A DNA stretch of 64,000 nt, from the NCBI RefSeq assembly GCF_004004555.2, contig NZ_SACP01000023.1, positions 1-64,000 of the forward strand, read 5' to 3'. Source of the stretch: Methylobacterium oryzihabitans. GTDB lineage: Bacteria; Pseudomonadota; Alphaproteobacteria; Rhizobiales; Beijerinckiaceae. The translations under genes were made by a program, and so were the position numbers. This document shows positions 33,841 through 42,582 of this stretch, in pieces. The stretch's first letter is position 1. The number at the start of each line of letters is the position of its first letter. The notes beneath the pieces are model-generated. The model saw only the letters and a list, made by a program, of their open reading frames with translations, made no database searches and was not told the DNA's origin.

Positions 33841-35067
33841 ATGAGAACGCTCCGCGAGATGCGGCGGCTCGTGCACGCCGCCGTCACGACCGCCCTGGCG
33901 CTGGCCGGCGGCTCCGCCCTGGCCCAGGAGACCGGCCCGGTCCGGATCGGCATGATCTACGCCAAGCAGGGGCCCGGCGCCTCGATCGGCGAGTATCTCC
34001 AGCGCGGCAGCACCCTCGCGGTCGAGCAGGCCGGCCGCAAGGTCCTGGGCCGCCCGATCGAGCTGGTCTGGCTCGACGAGCCCAACCCGCAGGTGTCGCA
34101 GCAGAACATGCAGCGGCTGATCGACGAGAACAAGGTCGTGGCGGTGGTCGGCGGCAACTACAGCTCGTCGGCGCTCGCCATGATGAGCGTCGCCAACCGC
34201 GAGAAGATCCCGCTGATCCTCACCGGTGCTGCGGCGAGCGAGATCACCGGCAAGAACTGCAACCGCTACACCTTCCGCACCCAGGCGACGGTGCCGGTGC
34301 AGATGCGCGGCCTGATGCCGTTCGTGTCGCAGATCGGCAAGAAGATCTACTTCCTCACCGCCTCCTACGCCTTCGGGCAGGACATCCTGCGCTCGGGGCG
34401 GGGCCTGCTCAAGGAGGTCGGCGCGACCGAGGCCGGTGTCGACGAGGTGCCGGTCAACACCGCCGATTACAGCTCCTACATCCTCAAGATCCGGCAGGCG
34501 CGGCCCGACATCGTGGTGGGCGGCCTCGTGGGCGGCGACTTCTCGAACTACCTCAAGCAGGCCAACGAGATGGGGATGAAGGACCGCATCCCCTACGCGG
34601 CGATCGCCGTCACCGACACCGACTTCTGGGACGTCGGCCCCCAGGCCTCGGCCGGCATCTACGTCAAGCCCTGGTACTACAACGACCCGTCGAACACCGC
34701 CGCCGAGAAGCGGATGACCGCCGACTTCGAGAAGAAGTACGGCCAGCCGCCCTCCGACAAGACGTGGTCGGGCTGGATCGGCATGCGCGCCCTGCTCGAG
34801 GCGATCGAGGCCGCGAAGTCGACCGACCCGAAGGCGATCGTCACCGCGCTGGAGCAGTGGAAGAACACCGACGGCGAGATCCCGTTCTTCTTCCGCGACT
34901 GGGACCACCAGCTCGTCCGCCCGGCGGTGATCGTGCGCGTCAAGAAGGCGATCACCGACAAGTGGGACTTCTTCGACGTGGTCAGGAAGACCTCGGACAG
35001 CGAGGCCGACACGCTGAAGGCCTTCGGCGGCAGGGACGAGATCGGCTGCCAGATGGCGCCGCTCTGA
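33841..35067 (+). CDS. ABC transporter substrate-binding protein (branched-chain type)
   Basis: 408-aa periplasmic binding protein of the LivK/Leu-Ile-Val family. The Sec signal peptide (LVHAAVTTALALAGGSALAQ) is cleaved near residue 29. The type I periplasmic fold follows: RIGMIYAKQGPGASIGEYLQ, NKVVAVVGGNYSSSALAMMS, YTFRTQATVPVQMRGLM and SYAFGQDILRSG. Binding proteins of this class in catabolic clusters often take aromatic or short organic acids instead of amino acids. GGGAAGGAAA precedes the ATG. A hairpin 12 bp after the stop separates it from the permease genes. Confidence 0.9.
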   Translation: MRTLREMRRLVHAAVTTALALAGGSALAQETGPVRIGMIYAKQGPGASIGEYLQRGSTLAVEQAGRKVLGRPIELVWLDEPNPQVSQQNMQRLIDENKVVAVVGGNYSSSALAMMSVANREKIPLILTGAAASEITGKNCNRYTFRTQATVPVQMRGLMPFVSQIGKKIYFLTASYAFGQDILRSGRGLLKEVGATEAGVDEVPVNTADYSSYILKIRQARPDIVVGGLVGGDFSNYLKQANEMGMKDRIPYAAIAVTDTDFWDVGPQASAGIYVKPWYYNDPSNTAAEKRMTADFEKKYGQPPSDKTWSGWIGMRALLEAIEAAKSTDPKAIVTALEQWKNTDGEIPFFFRDWDHQLVRPAVIVRVKKAITDKWDFFDVVRKTSDSEADTLKAFGGRDEIGCQMAPL

Positions 35068-35078
35068 GCGCCGCCCGC

Positions 35079-35100
35079 AGGACCGTCCTCGGACGGTCCT
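35079..35100 (+). terminator. Hairpin between binding-protein and permease genes
   Basis: AGGACCGTCC-TC-GGACGGTCCT, a perfect 10-bp stem, followed by GAGCCTTTCC. Hairpins in this place commonly hold down permease expression relative to the binding protein. Confidence 0.5.
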
Positions 35101-35149
35101 GAGCCTTTCCCCGCCCCGGCATTCCGCCGCCTCCCGCACCGGAGCCGTC

Positions 35150-36019
35150 ATGCTCGACATCCTCGTCTCGCAGGTCGCCAACGGCCTCGTGCTCGGCGTC
35201 ATCTACGTGCTGATCGCCGTCGGCCTCTCGATCACCTTCGGGCTGCTCGGGGTCATCAACTTCGCGCACGGGGCGTTCTTCGCCCTCGGGGCCTACACCG
35301 CCTGGCAGCTCCACCAGCTCTTCGGCTGGCCGGCGGTGGTGCTGGCGCCGCCGCTGGTCGCCCTCGTCGGCATGGCGGTCGAGGTGACGATCATCCGCCG
35401 GCTCTACGGCAAGGAGCCGCTGCTCAGCCTCATCGTCACCTTCGCGCTCGCCCTGCTGATCGAGGCGCTGATCCGCTTCGCCTGGGGGGCGGACGGCAAG
35501 CCGTTCAACCCTCCGGCGGCCTTCGCCGGCATCGTCGAGGCCGGGCCGCTGCTCATCACCACCTACCGGGTCGCGGTGCTCGTCGCCACCACCGCGACGT
35601 TGGTCGGCCTGTGGGCGTTCCTCGCCTTCACGCCCTACGGCCGCATCCTGCGCGCCGGCAGCCGCGACCCCGAGATGGTCGAGCTGCTCGGCATCAACCT
35701 GCCGCGGGTGCTGACCGCGGTGTTCGGCCTCGGCTGCGGGCTCGCGGCCATCGCCGGGGTGCTGGCGGCGCCGCTCTGGACCGTCTCGCCCTCGATGGCC
35801 GCCAACGCGGTGATGCCGGCCTTCGTGGTCGTGGCGATCGGCGGGCTCGGCTCGTTCCGCGGCGCGGTCGTGGCCGGGCTCGCGGTCGGCATCGTCATGT
35901 CGCTGACCATCCAGTTCAAGGCCGAGGCCGCCGCCGCCTCGATGTACGTCCTCATGTTCGCGGTGATGCTGCTGCGTCCCCGCGGCCTGTTCGGCGAGCG
36001 CTGGGAGCGTTTCGAATGA
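35150..36019 (+). CDS. LivH-type ABC permease
   Basis: 289-aa inner-membrane permease of the branched-chain type. The opening SQVANGLVLGVIYVLIAVGL and SITFGLLGVINFAHGAFF are the LivH signature. GSRDPEMVELLGINLPRVL is the coupling-loop region, and AVMPAFVVVAIGGLGSFRGA is the last conserved block. It would pair with the LivM part of the next protein. The ATG of the next gene overlaps its stop (ATGA), so the two are translationally coupled. Confidence 0.92.
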   Translation: MLDILVSQVANGLVLGVIYVLIAVGLSITFGLLGVINFAHGAFFALGAYTAWQLHQLFGWPAVVLAPPLVALVGMAVEVTIIRRLYGKEPLLSLIVTFALALLIEALIRFAWGADGKPFNPPAAFAGIVEAGPLLITTYRVAVLVATTATLVGLWAFLAFTPYGRILRAGSRDPEMVELLGINLPRVLTAVFGLGCGLAAIAGVLAAPLWTVSPSMAANAVMPAFVVVAIGGLGSFRGAVVAGLAVGIVMSLTIQFKAEAAAASMYVLMFAVMLLRPRGLFGERWERFE

Positions 36020-38574
36020 GACCCGGATCCACCGCCTTCCGCCCCTGGGAGCACCCGATCGTCGTCCTGGCGGCCGTCCTCGTCGCCGTCTCCGGCCTCG
36101 CGCTCGCCTGGGGCATGCCGATCCAGCGCGTCACCCAGATCGCGATCTACACGCTCTACGGCGCCGGGGTGAACTTCCTCATCGGCTATCTCGGCCTCGT
36201 GCCGTTCGGCGCCTCGTTCTTCTTCGGCTGCGCCGGCTACGCCCTGGCGATCGGCACCGGCGCCCTCGGCGGCAACGAGATCACCGGCCTCGTCCTCGCC
36301 GGCGGCTTCGCGCTGGTCCTCGCGGTGCTCGTCGGGGCGGTGATCCTGCGGCGGCGCGGGCTGTACTTCTCGCTGCTGACGCTGGCCTGCTCGCAGATCG
36401 CCTTCGAGATCGCGTTCAAGTGGACCTCGGTCACCGGCGGCGAGAACGGGCTCCAGGACGTCGCCCGGCCGCTGTTCCCGAGCGCGCTCGCCTTCCACGC
36501 CTTCACGGTCGCGGTGGTGCTGGGCCTGCTCTACGGGCTGTGGCGCCTCGCCCACGCGCCGTTCGGCCGGCTGATGCAGGCCCTGCGCGACAACGAGCAG
36601 CGGGTCGTCAGCCTCGGCTACGACAGCTACCGCACCAAGCTGATCGCGCTCACGATCGCGGGCGGCGTCATCGGGGTCGGCGGCGGGCTGATGGCACTGA
36701 TGCTCCAGGGCATCTACGCCAACAACCTGAGCTGGCAGCACGCCGGCGACCCGGTGCTGATGGCGGCGCTCGGCGGCGTCCACCACTTCCTCGGGCCGCT
36801 CTGGGGCGCGATCGTCTTCATCGTGCTCGAGGACCGGCTGAGCGCGGTCACCGAGAACTGGTGGCTGATCTTCGCGCCGGTCATCATCGCGTTCGCGCTG
36901 CTGTCGCCGGAGGGCATCCAGGGCATCCTCCAGCGCCTCGCCGGCCGCGACCGCTGGACGCTCACCCGCGCCGGCATCCCGCCGCGGCCGGCCCGGATCG
37001 CGCCCTACGCGCCGGCCGGGGGCGCCCGGGACGACGGCACGCCGATCCTCGCGGTCGAGGGCCTGTCGAAGCGGTTCGGCTCGATCGTGACCCAGAACGA
37101 CGTCTCGCTGAGCGTCGGCCGGGTCGGCCTGCACAGCCTGATCGGGCCCAACGGCGCCGGCAAGACGACCTTCTTCAACCTCGTCACCGGCATCCTGCGG
37201 GCCGATTCCGGGGCGATCCGCTTCGACGGCCGGCCGATCGGCGGGCTCGCGCCGCACCGCCGCGCCCGGCTCGGCCTCGCCCGCTCGTTCCAGATCCTCA
37301 GCGTGTTTCCCAACCTCACGGCGTTCGAGAACGTGCGCATCGCCGTCCAGGCGGCGGCGGGGGGATGGAACGGGTTCTGGCGCGACGCCCATGCCGACGA
37401 GGCCGCCAATGCCCGGGTGTGGTCGCTCCTCGACGCGGTCGGCCTCGCCGACCGGGCGGGCGAGGTCTGCGCCGCGCTCTCGCACGGCGAGAAGCGGCTC
37501 CTCGAGATCGCGGTGTCGCTCGCCACCAACGCGAAGCTCCTCCTCCTCGACGAGCCCCTCGCCGGGCTGGCGGAGAGCGACCGCAAGGTCGTCGGTGCGC
37601 TGATCCGGCGGCTCGCGCACGCCCAGGCGATCCTGCTGATCGAGCACGACATCGACCGCGTGCTCGCCCTGTCCGACCGGATCACGGTGCTGCACCAGGG
37701 CCGCCTGATCGCCGACGGCCGTCCGGCCGAGGTCGCCCGCAACCCGGCCGTGGTCGCGGCCTATCTCGGCCAGGGGCACGGCGCCGCGCCGGCTCGCCCT
37801 CCGGCCCGGGCGGCGGCGGCCGCGCCGCGCCCGGCCCTCGCGCCGCTGCTGCGCCTCGACGGCGTCTCGGCCGGCTACGGCGGCGGCACGGTGCTCGACG
37901 GGGTGAGCCTTTCGGTGTTCCCCGGCGAGGTGACGGCGCTGCTCGGCCGCAACGGCGTCGGCAAGACCACGCTGCTGCGCACCGTCACCGGGACGCTCCC
38001 GGCCCATGCCGGCCGGATCGTCCTCGACGGCCGCGACATCACGGCGCTGCGGCCCGACCAGATCAACCGGCTCGGCATCTCGCTGGTGCCGGAGGGGCGC
38101 CGCCTGTTCCCGAACCTCACCGTGCAGGAGAACCTGCGGCTCGCCGCCCGCCGGGATGGCGCCTCGCAGGAGGAGGTCGCCGACCTGTTTCCGAAGCTGC
38201 GGGTGCTGATGCGCTCCCGGGCCGAGACGCTGTCGGGCGGCGAGCGGCAGATGGTGGCGATCGCCCGCGCCCTGATGGTGCCGAGCCGGATCATCCTCCT
38301 CGACGAGCCGTTCGAGGGGCTCGCCCCGGCGATCGTCCAGGAGGTGCGCGGCGCGGTGGCCCGGCTCACCACCCGGGCGAGCCTCGTCATCGTCGAGCAC
38401 CACGCCGAGAGCGTGCTCGCCATGGCCGACCGGGCCGCCGTGCTGGTCAACGGGCGGGTGGCGTTCAGCGGCACCGCGCACGACCTCGCCGCCGACCCGG
38501 CCCTCCAGGAGCGCCTGCTCGGCATCGCCGGGGGCGACGAGGCGGGCTCCATGGTCATCGAGGGAGCCGCGTGA
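36016..38574 (+). CDS. LivM-LivG-LivF fusion: permease and both ATPases in one polypeptide
   Basis: 852 aa. Residues 1-320 are a LivM permease (QIAIYTLYGAGVNFLIGYLG, LRDNEQRVVSLGYDSYRTKL, HFLGPLWGAIVFIVLEDRL). Residues 343-585 are a LivG ATPase: Walker A GPNGAGKTTFFNL, the unusual signature ALSHGEKRLLEIA, Walker B LLLLDEPLAGLAE. After an Ala/Pro-rich linker (590-612), residues 613-840 form a LivF ATPase: GRNGVGKTTLLR, LSGGERQMVAIARAL, IILLDEPFEGLAP. These are usually three genes. The frame is continuous with normal codon use and no degraded seam. With LivH it would form a full importer from two membrane polypeptides. Confidence 0.92.
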   Translation: MRPGSTAFRPWEHPIVVLAAVLVAVSGLALAWGMPIQRVTQIAIYTLYGAGVNFLIGYLGLVPFGASFFFGCAGYALAIGTGALGGNEITGLVLAGGFALVLAVLVGAVILRRRGLYFSLLTLACSQIAFEIAFKWTSVTGGENGLQDVARPLFPSALAFHAFTVAVVLGLLYGLWRLAHAPFGRLMQALRDNEQRVVSLGYDSYRTKLIALTIAGGVIGVGGGLMALMLQGIYANNLSWQHAGDPVLMAALGGVHHFLGPLWGAIVFIVLEDRLSAVTENWWLIFAPVIIAFALLSPEGIQGILQRLAGRDRWTLTRAGIPPRPARIAPYAPAGGARDDGTPILAVEGLSKRFGSIVTQNDVSLSVGRVGLHSLIGPNGAGKTTFFNLVTGILRADSGAIRFDGRPIGGLAPHRRARLGLARSFQILSVFPNLTAFENVRIAVQAAAGGWNGFWRDAHADEAANARVWSLLDAVGLADRAGEVCAALSHGEKRLLEIAVSLATNAKLLLLDEPLAGLAESDRKVVGALIRRLAHAQAILLIEHDIDRVLALSDRITVLHQGRLIADGRPAEVARNPAVVAAYLGQGHGAAPARPPARAAAAAPRPALAPLLRLDGVSAGYGGGTVLDGVSLSVFPGEVTALLGRNGVGKTTLLRTVTGTLPAHAGRIVLDGRDITALRPDQINRLGISLVPEGRRLFPNLTVQENLRLAARRDGASQEEVADLFPKLRVLMRSRAETLSGGERQMVAIARALMVPSRIILLDEPFEGLAPAIVQEVRGAVARLTTRASLVIVEHHAESVLAMADRAAVLVNGRVAFSGTAHDLAADPALQERLLGIAGGDEAGSMVIEGAA

Positions 38575-39485
38575 TGAAGCCCGTCCTCGTCACCGGCGCG
38601 GCCGGCCTGCTCGGGCGCTTCGTCGTCGGCGAACTGCTCGCCCACGGCTACCCGGTCCGCGGCCTCGACCGCCGGGAGGGCGCCGCCGCGATCGACTGGC
38701 GCGTCGCCGACGTCACCGACCCCGGCGCGGTCGCCGCCGCGGTCGCCGGCACCGGGGCGGTGCTCCACATCGCGGCGGTGCCGAACATCTGGTCGGGCGA
38801 CGGCCAGACCATCATGCGGGTCAACACCCTCGGCACCTACACGCTGCTGGAGGCGGCCGAGGCCGCCGGCCACCGCAAGTTCGTGTTCTGCTCGAGCGAT
38901 TCCGTCGCCGGCTACACCGTGCGCGAGGGCCGCATGCTGCCCCCGCTCTACGCCCCCCTCGACCTCGACCACCCTTTGCGGGCGACCGACCCCTACGCGG
39001 TGAGCAAGGTGCTGGGCGAGGACCTCGCCCGCGCCTACGCCCATCGCGGCATGGCGGTGGTCGCGCTCCGGACCGTGTTCGTCGCCTATCCGGAGATGGC
39101 CGGCGAGATCGCCGCCCGGGCGCGCGACCCCGACGCCTATCGCGGCCCGGCGGTCGGCGGGCCCTCGGCGGCGGGCGGCGGGCCGCTCCACCACCACATC
39201 GACCCGCGCGACCTCGCCCGCGCCTTCCGACTCGCCCTGGAACTGCCGCAGGAGGCCGGCGCCTTCGCGCCGTTCTACCTCTCGGCCGGGGTGACCCTGT
39301 CGCCCGAGCCGACCCTCGACCGCCTGCGCCGCCTGCACGGCGCCGCCGTCGCGGTGCGCCGGCCCGAGATCTACGCCCGCCAGCCCTTCGCGCCGCTCTA
39401 CGACCTCGCGCCGGCCGCCGACCGGCTCGGCTTCGTCGCCGAGCACGACCAGCGCCACCTCGTCGCCCCGCTTCCGCACCCGTGA
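38574..39485 (+). CDS. NAD-dependent epimerase/dehydratase (extended SDR)
   Basis: 303 aa. N-terminal Rossmann motif LVTGAAGLLGRFVVGELLAH (GxxGxxG). The catalytic triad is seen as Ser in FVFCSSDSVAGY and the YxxxK pair in DPYAVSKVLGEDLARAY. Acidic DRREG after the second strand favours NAD. A HHHIDPRDLARAFRLALEL block is typical of the substrate domain. It may oxidise or epimerise a sugar acid or a hydroxy acid; no narrower call is justified. Its ATG overlaps the stop of the transporter (TGATG), so it belongs to the operon. Confidence 0.85.
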   Translation: MKPVLVTGAAGLLGRFVVGELLAHGYPVRGLDRREGAAAIDWRVADVTDPGAVAAAVAGTGAVLHIAAVPNIWSGDGQTIMRVNTLGTYTLLEAAEAAGHRKFVFCSSDSVAGYTVREGRMLPPLYAPLDLDHPLRATDPYAVSKVLGEDLARAYAHRGMAVVALRTVFVAYPEMAGEIAARARDPDAYRGPAVGGPSAAGGGPLHHHIDPRDLARAFRLALELPQEAGAFAPFYLSAGVTLSPEPTLDRLRRLHGAAVAVRRPEIYARQPFAPLYDLAPAADRLGFVAEHDQRHLVAPLPHP

Positions 39486-39493
39486 GGACCACC

Positions 39494-39916
39494 ATGGCCA
39501 CGATCATCCCGGACCCGAACGCCTTCGCGCACGCCGCCGCCGAGACCAGGGCGGTCACCCGCAACCTCGCCGAGCTGCCCTGGACGCAGTATCCCGGCCA
39601 CTTCCATCAGGCGCTATCGAAGGCGATCGTCACGCCCGCCACCGTCGGCAGCCGGTTCTTCGACCACCGCATCTCCTCCTACGAGCCCGGCGCCTTCGTG
39701 GAGGCCCACAGCCACGTGGTGCAGGAGCAGATCTACCACGTGCTCTCCGGCGAGGGCGTGCTGACCGTCGACGGCGAGCGCCGGCTCGTGCGCGCCAACG
39801 ACGTCACCTACATCCCGCCCGGGGTGGTGCACGAGTTCCACTGCACCGGCCTCGACCCGCTGGTGTTCCTCGTCATCACCAGCCCGCCGACCGACGAGGA
39901 GCCGCGGCCGCGGTGA
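39494..39916 (+). CDS. Cupin-domain protein
   Basis: 140-aa single cupin. Metal motif 1 reads PGAFVEAHSHVVQEQIYHVL (His-His-Glu/Gln pattern plus distal His), motif 2 PPGVVHEFHCTGLDPLVF (His). It has GEGVLTVDGERRLVRANDV between them. It could be a small isomerase, a dioxygenase-like enzyme or a ligand sensor. ATG 39494 has GAGGA five bases upstream; a GTG at 39482 overlaps the preceding stop. The next gene's upstream GTG also overlaps this stop. Confidence 0.85.
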   Translation: MATIIPDPNAFAHAAAETRAVTRNLAELPWTQYPGHFHQALSKAIVTPATVGSRFFDHRISSYEPGAFVEAHSHVVQEQIYHVLSGEGVLTVDGERRLVRANDVTYIPPGVVHEFHCTGLDPLVFLVITSPPTDEEPRPR

Positions 39917-39930
39917 CCGGGAGGCGTCCG

Positions 39931-40899
39931 ATGCCGAAGACCATCCTGGTCACGGGCGGCTGCGGCTGGCTCGGCGGCGAGATCGTGCGGGCGCTCCTCG
40001 CCCGCGGCGATTCCGTGGTGGCGACCGACCTCGCCGTCGCCCCGTCCCTTTCGGCGCTCGCGGCCCGCGAGCCGCGCCTCGCCGCCGCCGCGGCCGATCT
40101 CGGCGAGTGGCCGCAGGTGATGCGGCTGTTCGAGCACCACCGGATCGACGCGGTGGTCCACGCCGCCGCGATCGTCGCGGTGGTGCCCTGCGCCGACGTC
40201 CCGCTCAAGGCGCTGCGGGTCAACGTCGAGGGGTCGATCAACCTGTTCGAGGCGATGCGCCTGCACGGGGTCCGCCGCGTCGTCCACATCAGCACCGAGG
40301 AGACCTACGGCGACTTCCAGGCCCCGGTGATCGACGAAGACCACCCGCAGAAGCCGGTGAGCGTCTACGGGCTGACCAAGCTCGCGGTCGAGCATTACGG
40401 GCGGGTCTACTCGCGCGATTCCGGCCTCGACTGCATCAACGTGCGCACCTGCTGGGTCTACGGCCCGCACCTGCCGCGCCTGCGCCTGCCGCGCACCTTC
40501 ATCGAGGCGGCCCTGCGCGGCGAGGCGTTCCACCAGCCCGACGGCGGCGCCTTCGCGGTCGATCAGGTCCACATCTCCGACACGGTGGCGGGCGCCCTGC
40601 TCGCCCTCGACAAGCCGGAGCACCGCTTCGACGCCTACAACATCGCCACCGGCGCGGCCCCGACGCTCGCCGACACCGCCGAGGCGGTGAACCGCGCGGT
40701 GCCGGGCGCCCGCATCACGGTCGGCGATTGCGGGCCGTACTACCACGGCGGCTCGGTGCTCAGCGCCCGCAAGGGCGCCCTCGACATCCGCCGCGCCGAG
40801 GCGGAGCTCGGCTACCGGCCCCGCTACGACATCTGGCAGGGCATCGCCGCGACCGTCGCGGCGACCCGCGGCGACCCGCTTCCCAGGGCAATCGGGTGA
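39931..40899 (+). CDS. NAD-dependent epimerase/dehydratase (extended SDR), second copy in operon
   Basis: 322 aa. ILVTGGCGWLGGEIVRALLA is the nucleotide loop. The catalytic part has VVHISTEETYGDFQ and YGLTKLAVEHYGRVYSR (YxxxK). Further blocks are VRTCWVYGPHLPRLRLPRTF and HISDTVAGALLALDKPEHRF, as in UDP-sugar epimerase-like proteins. It is only distantly like the epimerase at 38574, so the pair probably act on different intermediates. ATG 39931 has GGGAGG six bases upstream. The TGA stop stands in the loop of the 13-bp hairpin that opens repeat family B. Confidence 0.85.
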   Translation: MPKTILVTGGCGWLGGEIVRALLARGDSVVATDLAVAPSLSALAAREPRLAAAAADLGEWPQVMRLFEHHRIDAVVHAAAIVAVVPCADVPLKALRVNVEGSINLFEAMRLHGVRRVVHISTEETYGDFQAPVIDEDHPQKPVSVYGLTKLAVEHYGRVYSRDSGLDCINVRTCWVYGPHLPRLRLPRTFIEAALRGEAFHQPDGGAFAVDQVHISDTVAGALLALDKPEHRFDAYNIATGAAPTLADTAEAVNRAVPGARITVGDCGPYYHGGSVLSARKGALDIRRAEAELGYRPRYDIWQGIAATVAATRGDPLPRAIG

Positions 40900-40990
40900 A
40901 CCCGATTGCCCTGTGTTTCCGGTTTGGCCTTAGGCGCCGGCAGTCACGCGCGACACGTCGTGTCGCCGTGACTTTGGCTTTCGCTCCGCT
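40884..40990 (+). repeat. Family-B repeat, copy 1
   Basis: Opens with a perfect stem CAGGGCAATCGGG-TGAA-CCCGATTGCCCTG (40884-40913), whose loop holds the stop codon of the upstream gene. The conserved tail is TTTGGCCTTAGGCGCCGGCA, a GTCAC...GTGAC hairpin with inner GCGACAC-GTC-GTGTCGC, then TTTGGCTTTCGCTCCGCT. The tail is shared with 50641-50733. Confidence 0.75.
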
Positions 40991-41026
40991 CCCCGCCCTC
41001 TCTCCCTCCTCCAGCGAGACCGTGTC

Positions 41027-41737
41027 ATGACAGCCTCCTCCCCCGTCGCCCTCGTGTTCGGCGGCTCGCGCGGCATCGGCGCGGCCTGCGTCGAGGCCCT
41101 CGCCGCCGCCGGCTGGCAGGTCGCCTTCACGTATGTGAGCCGCGCCCCCGGGAACTCGCCGCACCGGGCCTACCCGGTCGACATCCGCGACGCCGCCGCG
41201 GTCGCCGGGGCGTTCGCGCAGGTCGAGGCCGATCTCGGCGCGGCGCCGACCGCCGTGGTGGCCAATGCCGGCATCAACGTCCCGGGCGCGCCCCTGGCGC
41301 AGTTCGACCCCGACGCCTTCCGCCGGCTCGTCGAGGTCAACCTCGTCGGCGCCTTCAACATCCTGGCCGAGGCGGCGCGGCGGGTGCGCGACGGCGGCGC
41401 CATCGTGGCGGTGACGACCTCGCTGGTGCGCCACCCGGTGCCGGGCACCGGCCCTTACACCGCCAGCAAGGCGGCGGTGGAGAGCCTCGTGCGTGCGATG
41501 GCCAAGGAACTCGCCGGCCGCCGGATCCGGGTCAACGGCGTCGCCCCCGGTCCGGTCGACACCGACCTGTTCAACGCCGGCAAGACCGAGGAGGTGAAGC
41601 AGCGCATGGCCGCCTTCAGCCCGTTCAACCGCATCGGCCGGCCGGCCGAGGTGGCGCAGGTCGTGCGGTTCCTCGTCTCCGAGGAGAGTTCCTGGATCCA
41701 CGGCCAGATCGTGCAGCCGAACGGCGGCATGGCGTGA
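41027..41737 (+). CDS. Short-chain dehydrogenase/reductase
   Basis: 236-aa classical SDR. Cofactor loop LVFGGSRGIGAACVEALAAA, NAGIN after the fourth strand, catalytic Ser in VAVTTSLVRHPVPGTG, and the YTASKAAVESLVRAMAKEL pair (YxxxK). VNGVAPGPVDTDLFNAGKTE follows, and the end has SSWIHGQIVQPNGG. Arg-free TYVSRAPG after strand 2 suggests NADPH. It probably interconverts a hydroxyl and a keto group of the operon's substrate. It starts 127 bp after the epimerase, behind repeat family B, and its stop overlaps the next GTG. Confidence 0.9.
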   Translation: MTASSPVALVFGGSRGIGAACVEALAAAGWQVAFTYVSRAPGNSPHRAYPVDIRDAAAVAGAFAQVEADLGAAPTAVVANAGINVPGAPLAQFDPDAFRRLVEVNLVGAFNILAEAARRVRDGGAIVAVTTSLVRHPVPGTGPYTASKAAVESLVRAMAKELAGRRIRVNGVAPGPVDTDLFNAGKTEEVKQRMAAFSPFNRIGRPAEVAQVVRFLVSEESSWIHGQIVQPNGGMA

Positions 41738-42582
41738 GCGCGGCCATGACCGATCCCGGGATCTTCGCGGTCAACACCTACGCGTACACGCTCGACCGCA
41801 CCGCCCTCGACTGCGTGAACCGGCTCGCCGACCAGGGCTACGGCGGCGTCGAGCTGATGATGCATCCCGGCCACCTGTGGCCGGCGGAGCTGGATGCGGG
41901 CGCCCGGCGGGCGATCCGGCGGGCCTGCGAGGCGCGGGGCCTGCCGGTCGTCGCGACCAACATGCCGAACGTCGACATCAACGTCGCGGCGGCGAGCGCC
42001 GAGATGCGGGACTATTCCCTCGGCCTGCTGACGGAGTTCCTGCGGCTCTCCGGCGACATCGGCGCGCCGGCGATCGTGGTCGGCCCCGGCAAGGCGAACC
42101 CGCTCTTTCCCGCCCCGCGCGCGGTGCTGACGGACCGGTTCCACGCCGCGCTCGACCGGCTCGGGCCGGTCGCCGAGGCGGCGGGCGTCAGGCTCCTGCT
42201 GGAGAACATGCCGTTCGCCTTCCTGCCGGACGCCCCCGGGATGATGGCCGCCCTCGACGCCTACGGCGACCCGCGGATCGGCGTGATCTACGACGTCGCC
42301 AACGCCCACTTCATCGGCGAGGACCCGGCCGAGGGGCTGCGCACCGTCAGCCCCCGCCTCGGCCTCGTCCACGTCTCCGACACCGGCCGCGCGGTCTACC
42401 GGCACGATCCCGTCGGCAGGGGCGACGTGCCGTTCGCCGCGGTGCCGCCGGTGCTCGCCGAGATCGGCCATCGCGGGCGGACGGTCATCGAGGTGATCTC
42501 GCCTGATCCCGACGCCGACATCCGCGACAGCGCCGCGCGCCTCGCGGCTCTCGGCTACCGGTGGGAGCCCGACCATGGCTGA
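41734..42582 (+). CDS. TIM-barrel sugar phosphate isomerase/epimerase-like protein
   Basis: 282 aa of the xylose isomerase-like/AP-endonuclease 2 TIM-barrel superfamily. Visible metal-site blocks are VELMMHPGHLWPAELD, LLLENMPF (Glu), GVIYDVANAHFIGEDP (Asp, His), LVHVSDTGRAVYRHDPVGRG (His, Asp) and VIEVISPDPD (Glu). The family includes hydroxypyruvate isomerases, epimerases and 3-dehydroshikimate dehydratases. The start is taken as GTG 41734, overlapping the previous stop (GTGA); ATG 41746 is possible. The end overlaps the FAD dehydrogenase start by eight bases. Confidence 0.82.
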   Translation: MSAAMTDPGIFAVNTYAYTLDRTALDCVNRLADQGYGGVELMMHPGHLWPAELDAGARRAIRRACEARGLPVVATNMPNVDINVAAASAEMRDYSLGLLTEFLRLSGDIGAPAIVVGPGKANPLFPAPRAVLTDRFHAALDRLGPVAEAAGVRLLLENMPFAFLPDAPGMMAALDAYGDPRIGVIYDVANAHFIGEDPAEGLRTVSPRLGLVHVSDTGRAVYRHDPVGRGDVPFAAVPPVLAEIGHRGRTVIEVISPDPDADIRDSAARLAALGYRWEPDHG

